Assembly: GCF_015864575.1 (NCBI RefSeq)
Contig: NZ_JADYWW010000001.1
Location: forward strand, 1-64,000
Source: Salinibacterium sp. SWN248
GTDB taxonomy: Bacteria > Actinomycetota > Actinomycetes > Actinomycetales > Microbacteriaceae
Length of the DNA stretch: 64,000 nucleotides
Direction: 5' to 3'
The notes beneath the pieces were generated by a model. That model searched no databases, was not told where the DNA came from, and worked only from the letters and a program-made list of their open reading frames with translations. Both the position numbers and the translations under genes were made by a program. How positions within the stretch are numbered: the stretch's first letter is position 1; every line of letters starts with the position of its first letter. Positions 16,398 through 25,228 of the stretch are shown here, one piece after another.

Positions 16398-17147
16398 CTA
16401 CTTTCTGACGCGGAGGTGCGCCACACCGCCATCAACTTCGAGCGCGGTGCCCGTGGTCGAGCCGGAGAGTGGGCTCGCCAAGTACGCGACGGCACCGGCA
16501 ACTTCTTCGGGGGTGACCATACGTCCGGTGGCCTGGCGGGCATCCAGAGCGGCACGTTCCTTGACGGGATCGTCGAAGCCCTGCAGCATCCGCTCGACGA
16601 ACGGGGTGGAGACCGTGCCGGGGCTGACCGCGTTGACGCGCACGCCATCCGCCACATGATCTGTCGCCATCGCGTAAGTCAGCGCGAGCACGGCGCCCTT
16701 GGACGCGCCGTAGAGCGCGCGCTGCGGGAGGCCGTTGAGGGCGGCGATGGAGCAGAGGTTCACGATCGCAGCGTGCTGCGACTTGCGCAGCCACGGCATC
16801 GCTGCCGCCGACACTCGCGCCATACCGATGACGTTGATGTTGAGAACGCGGGCCCACTCGGCGTCGTCGTTCTCTTCGACCGTTCCGATCGCGCTGATAC
16901 CGGCGTTATTCACGACGATGTCGATGCCGCCCAGTTTCTCGGCGGCCGTCCCGACCGCGGCGTCGACGGAGGCACGATCAGATACGTCGGCGGTGAATCC
17001 GTGGAGGCGAGCATCCAACCCCTCAGTGTTGAGGTCGAGCACCGCAACCGTGGCACCCCGCTCTGCTAGCGCAAGGGCCGAAGCGAGGCCGATACCGGAA
17101 GCACCTCCCGTGACCACCGCGACGAGACCCGCGAACTCGGCGCTCAT
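16398..17147 (-). CDS. SDR-family dehydrogenase (sugar-acid pathway)
   Basis: The 249-residue short-chain dehydrogenase has the NAD-binding TGGASGIG motif at residues 14-21, NNAG near 81, and the YGASK catalytic pair near 145, plus a C-terminal LEVDGGVAHL. An Asp after the second strand (VLDLN) indicates NAD rather than NADP. Its start overlaps the upstream FAH-family gene as ATGA. In that company it resembles 2-keto-3-deoxy-sugar-acid dehydrogenases of oxidative L-fucose or L-rhamnose breakdown, an inference from neighbourhood. Confidence 0.83.
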   Translation of the reverse strand: MSAEFAGLVAVVTGGASGIGLASALALAERGATVAVLDLNTEGLDARLHGFTADVSDRASVDAAVGTAAEKLGGIDIVVNNAGISAIGTVEENDDAEWARVLNINVIGMARVSAAAMPWLRKSQHAAIVNLCSIAALNGLPQRALYGASKGAVLALTYAMATDHVADGVRVNAVSPGTVSTPFVERMLQGFDDPVKERAALDARQATGRMVTPEEVAGAVAYLASPLSGSTTGTALEVDGGVAHLRVRK

Positions 17148-17992
17148 GCCTGCACCAAAGTCTGGCGAGCGCGACCGAGGCCGTCGATCTCAAGTTCAAC
17201 GACATCGCCGGCACGCAGGTACGGCTGACCCTCGATGCCCATGGCGACACCTGCCGGGGTTCCCGTGTTGATGACGTCGCCAGGCTGCAGCACCATGAAC
17301 TGGCTGAGGTACCAAATGATGTGGTTCACGCTGAAGGCCATGTTCGCCGTCGTGCCGTTCTGGCGTTCGACACCGTTCACCCACAGGCGCAGGCCCAAGG
17401 CTTGAGGGTCGGCCACCTCGTCGGCGGTCACCAGCTCGGGCCCGAACGGGTTGAAGGTCTCGCAGCTCTTGCCTTTGTCCCAGGTTCCGCCACGCTCGAG
17501 TTGGAAGGCGCGCTCGGAAACGTCGTGCGAGACGGCGTAACCGGCAATGACGGCGGCAGCGTCATCCGGCGACTCAAGGTAGCGAGCAGTAGCGCCGATG
17601 ACGATGCCGAGCTCGACCTCCCAGTCGGTCTTCTCGCTCGTGCGCGGGATGAGCACGTCATCGAAGGGGCCGACCATCGTGCTCGGGTCCTTCATAAAGA
17701 TGACGGGCTCGTCGGGCAGGGTCGCGCCGGTTTCTTCAGCGTGGTCGCTGTAGTTGAGGCCGACGCAGACGATCTTGCCGGGGCGAGCGATGGGCGCACC
17801 CACGCGCACACCCTCGGTGTCGACAGCCGACAGGGTGCCGGCGTCGAGCGCAGCACGCACCACGGCGACGCCACCGCTGGCAAAGAAGGCTCCGTTGATG
17901 TCGGCGGTGATCGATGTCAGGTTGAAGGCGCCGCCTTCATCGAGAACAACAGGAATTTCTGAGCCAACGGGGCCGAGTCGCGCGAATCTCAC
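17144..17992 (-). CDS. Fumarylacetoacetate hydrolase family protein
   Basis: 282 residues with the FAH fold: KIVCVGLNYSDHAEET near residue 70, FMKDPSTMVGP, and the metal-ligand segment DWEVELGIVIG (acidic residues near 123-127). GDVINTGTPAGVAMG near the C-terminus is also diagnostic. Such enzymes cleave C-C bonds of diketo acids; paired with an SDR, a 2,4-diketo-3-deoxy-sugar-acid hydrolase role is likely. GTG start overlaps the upstream Gfo/Idh gene by four bases, and the three genes form one operon. Confidence 0.85.
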   Translation of the reverse strand: MRFARLGPVGSEIPVVLDEGGAFNLTSITADINGAFFASGGVAVVRAALDAGTLSAVDTEGVRVGAPIARPGKIVCVGLNYSDHAEETGATLPDEPVIFMKDPSTMVGPFDDVLIPRTSEKTDWEVELGIVIGATARYLESPDDAAAVIAGYAVSHDVSERAFQLERGGTWDKGKSCETFNPFGPELVTADEVADPQALGLRLWVNGVERQNGTTANMAFSVNHIIWYLSQFMVLQPGDVINTGTPAGVAMGIEGQPYLRAGDVVELEIDGLGRARQTLVQA

Positions 17993-19095
17993 TGAGTGTT
18001 CTCCTTCGTTGCCAGCGCGATACCTTCGCGCTCTTGTGATTCATAGCCGGCCTCGACGACCGCCATGGTGTGCATGACGTCGTCGACCGAGGTCGGAAGT
18101 TCAGAAACTGAGCCCTCGAGATAGCGCTGCAGCGCGCTCATCGAACCAATGAAAGCATCCGGGAACCACGTTCCCTCGAAGGGTATCGGCTGCCACCCCA
18201 GCTCGGGCTGATCGGTGTACGCAATATCGAGAGCGTCTGCACCACCGCGGGGATAGTCGAGCATGAGGCCCAACTGCGCGCGAATGGCGCCCTTGGTGCC
18301 CTCCCACTTGACGAAGGCTTCCTCGAAGTCGCCGCCGAATCCGTGATCGTGGTTTGTGCTGATCGTGACCCGCAGTGGGCGATCGCGGTACCGCATGATG
18401 ATCGTCGAGCGCGTGTTCGAGACCTGGGGCTTGGCCGGATGCCGCACCGTCGCCGCGCTCACACCGTCGGGGTCGCCCAAGAACGAACGCACCAGATCCA
18501 TGTAGTGCACGCTGTGCATGTTGAGTTCGAGACGCTCGATGCCGAGCACGTGCGGGAAGATCTCCCACGGCGTCTCGGTCGCAACGCGGATCTCCATGTC
18601 ATAGAGCTCGCCGATCGCCCCCTCGGCAATGAGTGTGCGGGCGGCGGCAATGTACGGCGCGAACCGCAGTTGCGTATTGACCGCAGCAACAAGGTTCTTG
18701 CGGTGACAGATCTCAAGCAGCACGCGCGCTTCGGCAAGGTTCTGACCGAACGGCTTCTGGATGAGCACGGCCGCGCCATCAGGCAGCTGGTCGAGCACCG
18801 CAGGGTACTGCTCGGGCATGAGTGCGAGGTCGTAGACGGCGTTGGCCGGGGCCGCGGCTACGGCATCCGACAGCGAGGTGAACACATTCGGGATGCCGAA
18901 CTCGTCGGCGAGAACCTGCGCCTTAGCCGCCGTGCGGTTTACGATTCCCCACACCTCGAAGCCCGCTTTGCGGTAGGCCGGAAGGTGCGCGTCTTTCACA
19001 ATTCCACCGGCGCCGATCATGACGATCGGGCGCGGGTGTTGCGGCAGCGCGAGAGTGTACGCCTCGGCTGGCTCACGTTCTGGAAAGTGCGACAC
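17989..19095 (-). CDS. Gfo/Idh/MocA family oxidoreductase
   Basis: The 368-residue protein has an N-terminal Rossmann fold (MIGAGGIVKDAHLPAY near residue 26) and the family's IQKPFGQN segment near 112 with the conserved Lys, followed by the C-terminal alpha/beta domain containing ELNMHSVHYMDLVRSF. It should oxidise or reduce a sugar or sugar acid with NAD(P). GTG start with GGAG seven bases upstream. First gene of the three-gene sugar-acid operon. Confidence 0.85.
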   Translation of the reverse strand: MSHFPEREPAEAYTLALPQHPRPIVMIGAGGIVKDAHLPAYRKAGFEVWGIVNRTAAKAQVLADEFGIPNVFTSLSDAVAAAPANAVYDLALMPEQYPAVLDQLPDGAAVLIQKPFGQNLAEARVLLEICHRKNLVAAVNTQLRFAPYIAAARTLIAEGAIGELYDMEIRVATETPWEIFPHVLGIERLELNMHSVHYMDLVRSFLGDPDGVSAATVRHPAKPQVSNTRSTIIMRYRDRPLRVTISTNHDHGFGGDFEEAFVKWEGTKGAIRAQLGLMLDYPRGGADALDIAYTDQPELGWQPIPFEGTWFPDAFIGSMSALQRYLEGSVSELPTSVDDVMHTMAVVEAGYESQEREGIALATKENTQ

Positions 19096-19131
19096 GGGGT
19101 GCTCCGGCTCTCATAGACGGTAAAGCTCGTG

Positions 19132-19151
19132 ATCAAACGATATATCAAACG
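19132..19151. promoter_or_regulatory. Direct repeat ATCAAACG x2 upstream of sugar-acid operon
   Basis: ATCAAACG occurs at 19132-19139 and 19144-19151, separated by ATAT, 37 bases before the operon start at 19095. The spacing of about one helical turn and its place suggest a regulator site, possibly for the FadR-type protein at 24438. Binding is inferred. Confidence 0.45.
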
Positions 19152-19250
19152 TCTGCACGCGGCAACGCGGCGGCTGGATGTGGCAGCGGCGTGCGGTAGT
19201 CGCTGGGGGCTTGGGGCCGCAGCGGGGCACCACATCCGGACCAACGACAA

Positions 19251-19282
19251 AGTGCGGCTCCCCCGCAAGGGTGAGCCGCACT
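19251..19282 (-). terminator. Terminator after the 2OG-Fe(II) oxygenase gene
   Basis: Perfect 10-base arms AGTGCGGCTC (19251-19260) and GAGCCGCACT (19273-19282) lie just downstream of the minus-strand gene ending at 19304, followed on that strand by TTTGTCG. Confidence 0.65.
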
Positions 19283-19303
19283 AGGTCGTGTCAGTAAGCA
19301 GGT

Positions 19304-20332
19304 TTAGATCGCACCCCGCGGGCCCTGAATCAGATCGTCGTGATGGATCTGGGCAACGTTGGGGTGCGCCCGCATTCGGTAGCGAAGCGCATTGTCTCCA
19401 TACGTTTCAAGGATCGGGCTGTTCGTGGGGTCGAGCGACAGTCCGCGTGCTTGAGCGGCGAGCTCTGGCGGCAACTGCAGCTGGGGAATCACAGTGTCGA
19501 GGGCCGGATTAAAGAAGAACGGAATCGAGATGCGGTCATCACCAATGAGCGGCGAGATCACGCGGTGCAGAGTCGCCTTGAGGTAACCCTCAGTAGCGAG
19601 CTCGAGCATCTCGCCAATGTTGACGACGAACGCTCCCGGCTTCGGCGGAACATCGACCCACTCGCCTTGGTAGTCGACCTGCAGGCCCCCCTTGCCCGGC
19701 TCCACCATCAGCAGCGTGAGAACTCCACCGTCACGGTGAGCACCGACGCCCTGCTTGGGCTCCGGGTTGGACTCGCCGGGGTACCGCACGATCTTCAACT
19801 GCGGGAAAGGCTTGTCGGCAAATGCGTTGTCGAAGACGTCCTCCGGAGCGCCAAGGGCGTGAGCCCACGCGCGCAGAAGGCGCAGCGACACGGCGCTGAG
19901 TTTGTCGTTCCACTCATTGACCAACTCACGAAGCTGCGGCACGGCATCCGGCCACAGGTTGGGACCCTCAAGACGCCAATAGTCGGCGAGCCCGGCAGCG
20001 TTGTCGACAACGTCGCGCTCGGGGCCAACATCAATCTGTTCGCGCCAGTCGGTCTTGCCCTCAGTCAGTTCGCCGCCGACACGCGTGTAGCCACGGAACT
20101 GCGGACTGTTGATGTTTTCGACGGCCAACTTCTGCTCGGCGGGCAGGGCAAAGAACTCGCGGGATGCCGCAAGAAGGTCATCCATCAACTTCTCGTCGAC
20201 ACCGTGCCCGACAAGGTAGAAGAACCCCACATCGTGGGTGGCACACAGCAAATCGTCCCGGAACTTGGCAGCCGCTTCTGGGCCGCCATCAAGTAGCGAG
20301 AGATCAATTACTGGGAGCGCGGAATCGTTCAT
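19304..20332 (-). CDS. Isopenicillin-N-synthase-like 2OG-Fe(II) dioxygenase
   Basis: 342 residues with an N-terminal non-haem dioxygenase domain (PVIDLSLLDGG, HDVGFFYLVGHGV) and a 2OG-Fe(II) core. Iron ligands are the His and Asp in GAHRDGG near residue 197 and the distal His in ATLHRVISP near 254; the co-substrate-binding Arg lies in DDRISIPFF. Such enzymes hydroxylate or cyclise small metabolites. No biosynthetic neighbours reveal the substrate. Single-gene transcript with its own terminator. Confidence 0.88.
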   Translation of the reverse strand: MNDSALPVIDLSLLDGGPEAAAKFRDDLLCATHDVGFFYLVGHGVDEKLMDDLLAASREFFALPAEQKLAVENINSPQFRGYTRVGGELTEGKTDWREQIDVGPERDVVDNAAGLADYWRLEGPNLWPDAVPQLRELVNEWNDKLSAVSLRLLRAWAHALGAPEDVFDNAFADKPFPQLKIVRYPGESNPEPKQGVGAHRDGGVLTLLMVEPGKGGLQVDYQGEWVDVPPKPGAFVVNIGEMLELATEGYLKATLHRVISPLIGDDRISIPFFFNPALDTVIPQLQLPPELAAQARGLSLDPTNSPILETYGDNALRYRMRAHPNVAQIHHDDLIQGPRGAI

Positions 20333-20422
20333 TTAACGATGGTCACACGCCAAGTCTGAGAGTTTTCCTTTGTTACGCTCACAGCGTGAAGCGCGGGCGT
20401 AACACGATCACAGTTCGGAAAA

Positions 20423-21877
20423 TTATGCTCCGACTACGGCGCGTTCGGGAATAACTTGCGGGTGAGTTTGCCCCATATGTTCGATCACGCGCACCACCTG
20501 GCTGGTGTAGCCAAACTCGTTGTCGTACCAGACGTACAACACGAGATGCTTGCCGGTGCTGATGGTGGCAAGGCCGTCCACGATGCCCGCACGGTGCGAG
20601 CCGGTGAAGTCGCTCGAGACCACCTCGGGCGAATCGATGAAGTCGATCTGTTGCTGCAGGGTCGAGTCGAGCGAGAGGTCGCGCAAGTAGCGATTCACCT
20701 CGGCGCGCGTCGTTTCAGTCGTGAGATTGAGATTCAGAATCGCCATCGACACATTCGGAGTGGGAACCCGGATGGCGCTGCCGGTCAGCAATCCCGCCAA
20801 CTCGGGAACCGCCTTCGCGACTGCTTTCGCCGCCCCCGTTTCGGTAATGACCATGTTCATCGGTGCCGAGCGTCCGCGACGGTCGCCGGAATGGAAATTG
20901 TCGGTCAAGTTCTGGTCATTCGTGTACGAGTGCACCGTCTCGACGTGGCCGTGCTCAATGCCGTACTGGTCACTGATCGCTTTCAGCACCGGCGAGATCG
21001 CATTAGTCGTGCACGACGCGGCCGAGAGGATGGCGTCGGTGTCGACGATCGAATCATGGTTGAGTCCGTAGACGATGTTCTTGATCTCGCCCTTGCCGGG
21101 CGCCGTGAGTAAGACACGCTTCACTCCCTGCGACTTGAGGTGTTGGCCGAGGCCCTCCTCGTCACGCCAGCGACCGGTGTTGTCGACGACGATGGCATCC
21201 GAAATTCCGTATTCGGTGTAGTCGATCGTGGCCGGGTCGTTCGAGTAGATCACCTGGATGAGGGTGCCGTTGGCCAGAATCGTGTTGGCCTCGGTGTCGA
21301 CCGAGATCGTTCCCTCGAAGGGGCCATGAACACTGTCGCGGCGCAACAGGCTGGCACGCTTCACGAGGTCATTGTCTGACCCCTTGCGCACAACGATGGC
21401 GCGCAGACGGAGTCCCTCGCCGTTGCCGGCGTGTGCGATCAGGATGCGGGCCAACAGTCGACCGATACGTCCGAAGCCGTAGAGCACGACATCCGCTCCC
21501 GCTGGTTTCGTTTCGCTGCCGTTCTTGAGCACCGGCTCAAGCTCAGCCGCCAAGAACTCATTGAGCTCGCCGCCAACTTCGCGAAAACGGTTCACGAGCT
21601 TCGCCAAATCGATGGATGCCGAATTCAGCGGCATTGCAGAGAGCGCCACCATGATCGGCATAGTCTCTTCGATCGGCAATTCGCTCTCGTTGAGCTGCCG
21701 CGCAAAACGGTGAGCCTTGAGCACTTCGACGGGCGACTGGTTGATGAGACGGCGACCGTGAATCGAGGTCACGACACCGTGGTTGCGATACAGCCCACCA
21801 ATGAGGGGGATCATTGCCTCGGCCAGTTCTTGGCGGGCATTCCACCGGTCAAATTCGTCGCTGTGTTCGCGTTGCAT
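20423..21877 (-). CDS. gap: Long-form glyceraldehyde-3-phosphate dehydrogenase
   Basis: 484 residues, about 150 more than the standard enzyme because of an N-terminal helical extension. The Rossmann motif YGFGRIGR lies near residue 131, the catalytic cysteine in SAASCTTNAISP near 290, and the C-terminal YDNEFGYTSQV is typical. This long form is common in actinobacteria and is usually thought of as a second, possibly NADP-linked or gluconeogenic GAPDH. ATG at 21877 has GGAAGGA upstream and replaces the longer open frame to 21946. Confidence 0.88.
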   Translation of the reverse strand: MQREHSDEFDRWNARQELAEAMIPLIGGLYRNHGVVTSIHGRRLINQSPVEVLKAHRFARQLNESELPIEETMPIMVALSAMPLNSASIDLAKLVNRFREVGGELNEFLAAELEPVLKNGSETKPAGADVVLYGFGRIGRLLARILIAHAGNGEGLRLRAIVVRKGSDNDLVKRASLLRRDSVHGPFEGTISVDTEANTILANGTLIQVIYSNDPATIDYTEYGISDAIVVDNTGRWRDEEGLGQHLKSQGVKRVLLTAPGKGEIKNIVYGLNHDSIVDTDAILSAASCTTNAISPVLKAISDQYGIEHGHVETVHSYTNDQNLTDNFHSGDRRGRSAPMNMVITETGAAKAVAKAVPELAGLLTGSAIRVPTPNVSMAILNLNLTTETTRAEVNRYLRDLSLDSTLQQQIDFIDSPEVVSSDFTGSHRAGIVDGLATISTGKHLVLYVWYDNEFGYTSQVVRVIEHMGQTHPQVIPERAVVGA

Positions 21878-22043
21878 CAGGTTCCTTCCGACTGCGCTGT
21901 CTCGGGGCCGCGGGCGCGCTTGTAGCGCGGCTGGTCCCGCATCCATTCTCCCAGAGGGATGCTCGGCACGCGCGCTCAGGAAGCCACAGTTCGGGCAACA
22001 CTTTAGAGATCGCTAAAGGGGGCGATTCTTAACGGTGCGGCTG

Positions 22044-22075
22044 GCGGCTCGCGGCTCGCGGCTCGCGGCTCGCGG
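22044..22075. repeat. Short tandem repeat (GCGGCTC x4)
   Basis: Four exact copies of the heptamer GCGGCTC (22044-22071) plus a partial fifth lie between gap and the DUF1801 gene, three bases before the DUF1801 stop codon. Because the unit length is not a multiple of three and the tract is intergenic, slippage would have no coding effect. Confidence 0.8.
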
Positions 22076-22078
22076 AAG

Positions 22079-22441
22079 CTAGCGCGCTGAGTTCAGTGCG
22101 GCCGCAGCCCGGATTAGCGCGCGGAAAGCATCAGCGTCAATCGCGTCCCCCTGGTGGAGATCGATCGCTCGCCTGACCTTCGCATCAAGGCTGCTATTGA
22201 AGAGCCCGGCGGGGTCGTCGAGCGAAGCGCCCTGCGCAAACGTCAGCTTGACCTTGTCTTTGTAGGTTTCGCCGGTGCAGATCAGTCCGTCGAGGCTCCA
22301 TGCTGCAACGCCGGCGGGATTGGAGGGCTTTCGCCACTTGACCTCTTCAACGACCGTGGGCTCAGCCTGAACGATCAGGGCGCGAACGCGGGCAAGCGTT
22401 TCGCCCCGCCAGTCGCTGTGATCCGGGGTGACGTCATCCAT
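22079..22441 (-). CDS. DUF1801 domain protein
   Basis: The 120-residue protein has the DUF1801 pattern: an N-terminal helix (WRGETLARVRALI), VVEEVKWRKPSNP, then WSLDGLICTGETYKDKVKLTFAQGASLDDP. The family is small, cytosolic and of uncertain function. ATG at 22441 is chosen from upstream alternatives at 22465 and 22543 because the family begins close to it. It is divergent from the dehydratase gene, with 62 bases between starts. Confidence 0.78.
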   Translation of the reverse strand: MDDVTPDHSDWRGETLARVRALIVQAEPTVVEEVKWRKPSNPAGVAAWSLDGLICTGETYKDKVKLTFAQGASLDDPAGLFNSSLDAKVRRAIDLHQGDAIDADAFRALIRAAAALNSAR

Positions 22442-22464
22442 GATGCTCACTCTAGTTCGCTCCA

Positions 22465-22489
22465 TTAGTAGGATAATAAGACTTACTAA
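22465..22489. promoter_or_regulatory. Inverted repeat TTAGTA/TACTAA before the dehydratase gene
   Basis: TTAGTA (22465-22470) and TACTAA (22484-22489) flank an AT-rich centre that contains a plausible -10-like ATAATA, 15 bases before the GTG at 22504. It could be the operator-promoter of the dehydratase gene. Confidence 0.4.
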
Positions 22490-22503
22490 CGGAAGGGCCC
22501 GCC

Positions 22504-23649
22504 GTGAAGATTGCACGCATCGAAACATTCCTCGTTCCACCACGCTGGTTGTTCGTGCGCATCGAGACCGACAACGGCATCGTCGGCTGGGGCGAGCCCG
22601 TTGTTGAAGGCCAGGCCGACATCGTGCGGGCCGCCGTCGAACAGCACGCCGAATACCTCGTGGGGCTCGACGCCACCCGCATCGAAGACCACTGGCAAGT
22701 GCTCACCCGCGGCGGCTTCTACCGCGGCGGCCCCGTCGCCTCTAGTGCGATTGCCGGCATCGACCAAGCCCTCTGGGACATCGCGGGCAAGGCTCACGGC
22801 GTTCCCGTTCACGACCTTCTCGGCGGTGCTGTTCGTGACCGCATCCGCATGTACGGCTGGGTCGGCGGAGACGAGCCCTCCGAGCTGCGCGACAACATCG
22901 CCCAGCAGGTCGAGTCGGGCCTGACCGCAATTAAAATGAACGCAAGCGGGCGGATGTCGCCCCTCAGCACCGTGAGCGCCGTCGCCGAGGTCGTCGACCG
23001 GGCTGCGCTCGCACGCGAAGTTCTTGGCCCCGATCGGGATTTCGCGATCGACTTTCACGGACGAATGACCGCGGCGAACAGCCGCCGCATCCTTCCCCTT
23101 CTCGAGCCTCACGCTCCTCTCTTTGTGGAAGAACCTGTTGTACCCGAGAAGTCGCACTTGCTCGACGGCATCGTCGCGTCAACGTCGATCCCGATCGCCA
23201 CCGGCGAGCGCCTCTTCTCTCGCAATGAGTTCTTGGGGCCACTGCAGGCGGGCATCGCCGTCGTGCAGCCCGACCTCTCCCATGCCGGCGGCATCTCCGA
23301 AGTGCGCCGCATCGCCGCCCTCGCTGACATGTTCGATGCTCAACTCGCGCCGCACTGCCCGCTCGGACCGATCGCTCTGGCGGCGAGTTTGCAAGTCGGG
23401 TTCAACACACCGAACTTCTTGATTCAGGAACAGAGCATCGGCATCCACTACAACGTCGGATCAGACGTGCTCGAATACCTGATGGATACGAGCGTCTTCG
23501 ACTTCACTAGTGGCTACATCGAGCGACTCACTAAGCCAGGCCTCGGTGTCGACATCGACGAAGCCGCCGTGCGTGCCGCCGACAAGGTCGGGCACCAGTG
23601 GCGCTCCCCCGTGTGGCGTCGCGATGATGGGTCGCTCGCCGAGTGGTAA
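22504..23649 (+). CDS. dgoD: Galactonate-dehydratase-type enolase superfamily enzyme
   Basis: 381 residues, the exact length class of DgoD. Segments IETFLVPPRWLFVRIETDNG, GWGEPVVEG, DFHGRM, LFVEEPVVPEK, ERLFSR, QPDLSHAGGISE and APHCPLGPIALAA match galactonate dehydratase closely, including the Asp/Glu metal ligands (DFHG, EEP, GER) and the catalytic His of HCPLGP. Product would be a 2-keto-3-deoxy sugar acid. GTG start with GGAAGG upstream. It is close to other sugar-acid genes, though the exact sugar may not be galactonate. Confidence 0.85.
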   Translation: MKIARIETFLVPPRWLFVRIETDNGIVGWGEPVVEGQADIVRAAVEQHAEYLVGLDATRIEDHWQVLTRGGFYRGGPVASSAIAGIDQALWDIAGKAHGVPVHDLLGGAVRDRIRMYGWVGGDEPSELRDNIAQQVESGLTAIKMNASGRMSPLSTVSAVAEVVDRAALAREVLGPDRDFAIDFHGRMTAANSRRILPLLEPHAPLFVEEPVVPEKSHLLDGIVASTSIPIATGERLFSRNEFLGPLQAGIAVVQPDLSHAGGISEVRRIAALADMFDAQLAPHCPLGPIALAASLQVGFNTPNFLIQEQSIGIHYNVGSDVLEYLMDTSVFDFTSGYIERLTKPGLGVDIDEAAVRAADKVGHQWRSPVWRRDDGSLAEW

Positions 23650-23697
23650 CCGGTCGGCAACGCCAGCGATAGCCGAGCGCGCGGCCGCGAGTGCCCG

Positions 23698-24438
23698 CTA
23701 AGCGCCGAGCGTTGTTGTCATACCGCCATCAACGACGAGCGAGGCGCCGGTGATGTACGAAGCACCGTCACCGGCCAAGAACTGGATGACCGAGGCAACT
23801 TCTTCAGGCTTGCCCAGCCGCTGCAGGGTGGCCTGGCGTCGCGCCAACTCTTGCGCTTCAGGGGTTTGGTGATCCCACTGACGAGTCTCGATCGATCCCG
23901 GAAGAACGACGTTTACGCGCACATGCGGCGCATAGTCGAGGGACAGTTGACGGGTGAGCGAGATCAGTCCGCCCTTTGCGGCACCGTAGGCAGGTTGCTC
24001 GGCCCAGGACAGCACTCCGTGCACGCTCGACACATTCACCATGCTGCCGCGGGCGGCGGTGAGGGTGTCGTGGAAGGTGCGCATCGCCCGGTATACGGAT
24101 GACAGCGTCACCGAGAGCTGTTGGTTCCAGTTGTCTTCGCTCTGTTCGTGTGCGATTCCCCCGACTTGGAAGAACGCGTTATTCACGATGACGGCGGGCG
24201 GGCGATTCGCGGAGCGCAACTCACGCGAGAGCTCCTGCCAGTGCTCGGATTCTGCGACGTCGAGGCGATGGGCGGTGGCGGCGCCACCGGCCGCGACGAT
24301 CTCGGCGGCAACCGCGGCAGCGGCATCCACGTCAATATCGGTGACGACAACATCGTCGCCGGAGGCCGCGAAGAGGCGTGCAGCAGCGGCACCGATGCCG
24401 TGGGCTGCGCCCGTGATGAGCACCGTGCGGGCCGCCAC
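23698..24438 (-). CDS. SDR-family dehydrogenase
   Basis: 246 residues with TGAAHGIG near residue 10, NNAF in place of the usual NNAG near 87, the YGAAK catalytic pair near 151, and a C-terminal SLVVDGGMTTTLGA. Asp after strand two (VVTDID) points to NAD. GTG start overlaps the stop of the regulator gene by one base (TAGTG), so it belongs to the regulator operon. Likely oxidises a sugar or keto-deoxy acid in the dehydratase pathway. Confidence 0.83.
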   Translation of the reverse strand: MAARTVLITGAAHGIGAAAARLFAASGDDVVVTDIDVDAAAAVAAEIVAAGGAATAHRLDVAESEHWQELSRELRSANRPPAVIVNNAFFQVGGIAHEQSEDNWNQQLSVTLSSVYRAMRTFHDTLTAARGSMVNVSSVHGVLSWAEQPAYGAAKGGLISLTRQLSLDYAPHVRVNVVLPGSIETRQWDHQTPEAQELARRQATLQRLGKPEEVASVIQFLAGDGASYITGASLVVDGGMTTTLGA

Positions 24439-25187
24439 TAGAGAGCCTGCTTGCGGTTGGCGACGAGCGCGGCGCCGGTCGGGTCTTTGCTCACGATCGT
24501 GTGCGAATCGAGGTTCGATTGGTCCATCAGGAGCTTCATCGCGGTGTGGGCGGCCTCGGCATCCTGCGCGACAATCGCCGTCACCACTGCGCGATGATCA
24601 TCCAAAAATTGGGTTGTTGTTTCGTTCTCAAAGGCAAGCTCGTTGCGCGCATGCAGCGCGGGTTCCAGCACAACCTCAAAGCGAGCCAACAGTTCGTTGC
24701 CGGATGCCGCCAAGATCGCCCGGTGAAAAGCCAAGTCCGCTGCTACGTGTGACTTCAATTCGGTGCTCTCGAAGGTCGCAGCCAACGCCGTCATCGCTGC
24801 TTCGATCTCGGCACACTGTTCGTCGCTGCGGCGAACGGCAGCCAGTCGAGCCGCCGCGGGCTCGAGAACTAGCCGCACTTCGCTGAGTTCGAGCACGAGC
24901 AGCGGGTCGGGCATCCCTTCCGAGCGCCACGTCATGACATCCCGATCGAGCAGTTGCCAGCGCTCTCGCGCGGTGACGAAGGTGCCCAGTCGTGGCCGCG
25001 CATCCACAAGGCCCTTCGTGGTGAGCACCTTGAGGGCTTCGCGGATTACCGTGCGGCTGACCTGAAATTCGGTGAGCAGCGCATCCGGATCGATGATGTC
25101 TCCCGACGCCAGTTCACCGCGCATAATGCGACGGCCAAGCACATCAACAACGTGCCCGTGCAAACCTCGTCGAGAGAAAGTAGTCAT
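24438..25187 (-). CDS. GntR family regulator, FadR subfamily
   Basis: 249 residues: N-terminal winged helix (DVLGRRIMRGELASGDIIDPDALLTEFQVSRTVIREALKVL) and a C-terminal all-helical FCD effector domain (ELSEVRLVLEPAAARLA, HVAADLAFHRAIL, FLDDHRAVV), including the histidines that bind metal in this family. It is expected to sense a sugar acid and control the nearby dehydratase/SDR genes. ATG at 25187 is preferred over the long frame to 25262. Confidence 0.87.
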   Translation of the reverse strand: MTTFSRRGLHGHVVDVLGRRIMRGELASGDIIDPDALLTEFQVSRTVIREALKVLTTKGLVDARPRLGTFVTARERWQLLDRDVMTWRSEGMPDPLLVLELSEVRLVLEPAAARLAAVRRSDEQCAEIEAAMTALAATFESTELKSHVAADLAFHRAILAASGNELLARFEVVLEPALHARNELAFENETTTQFLDDHRAVVTAIVAQDAEAAHTAMKLLMDQSNLDSHTIVSKDPTGAALVANRKQAL

Positions 25188-25228
25188 CCCCGCGATAATA
25201 CTGTGCCTGTCACGAGCGTGGGGCTGCG

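Noticed and set aside
18343-19116. 257-codon plus-strand open frame
   Set aside because: Shadow of the Gfo/Idh gene, Arg/His/Glu-rich without family features.
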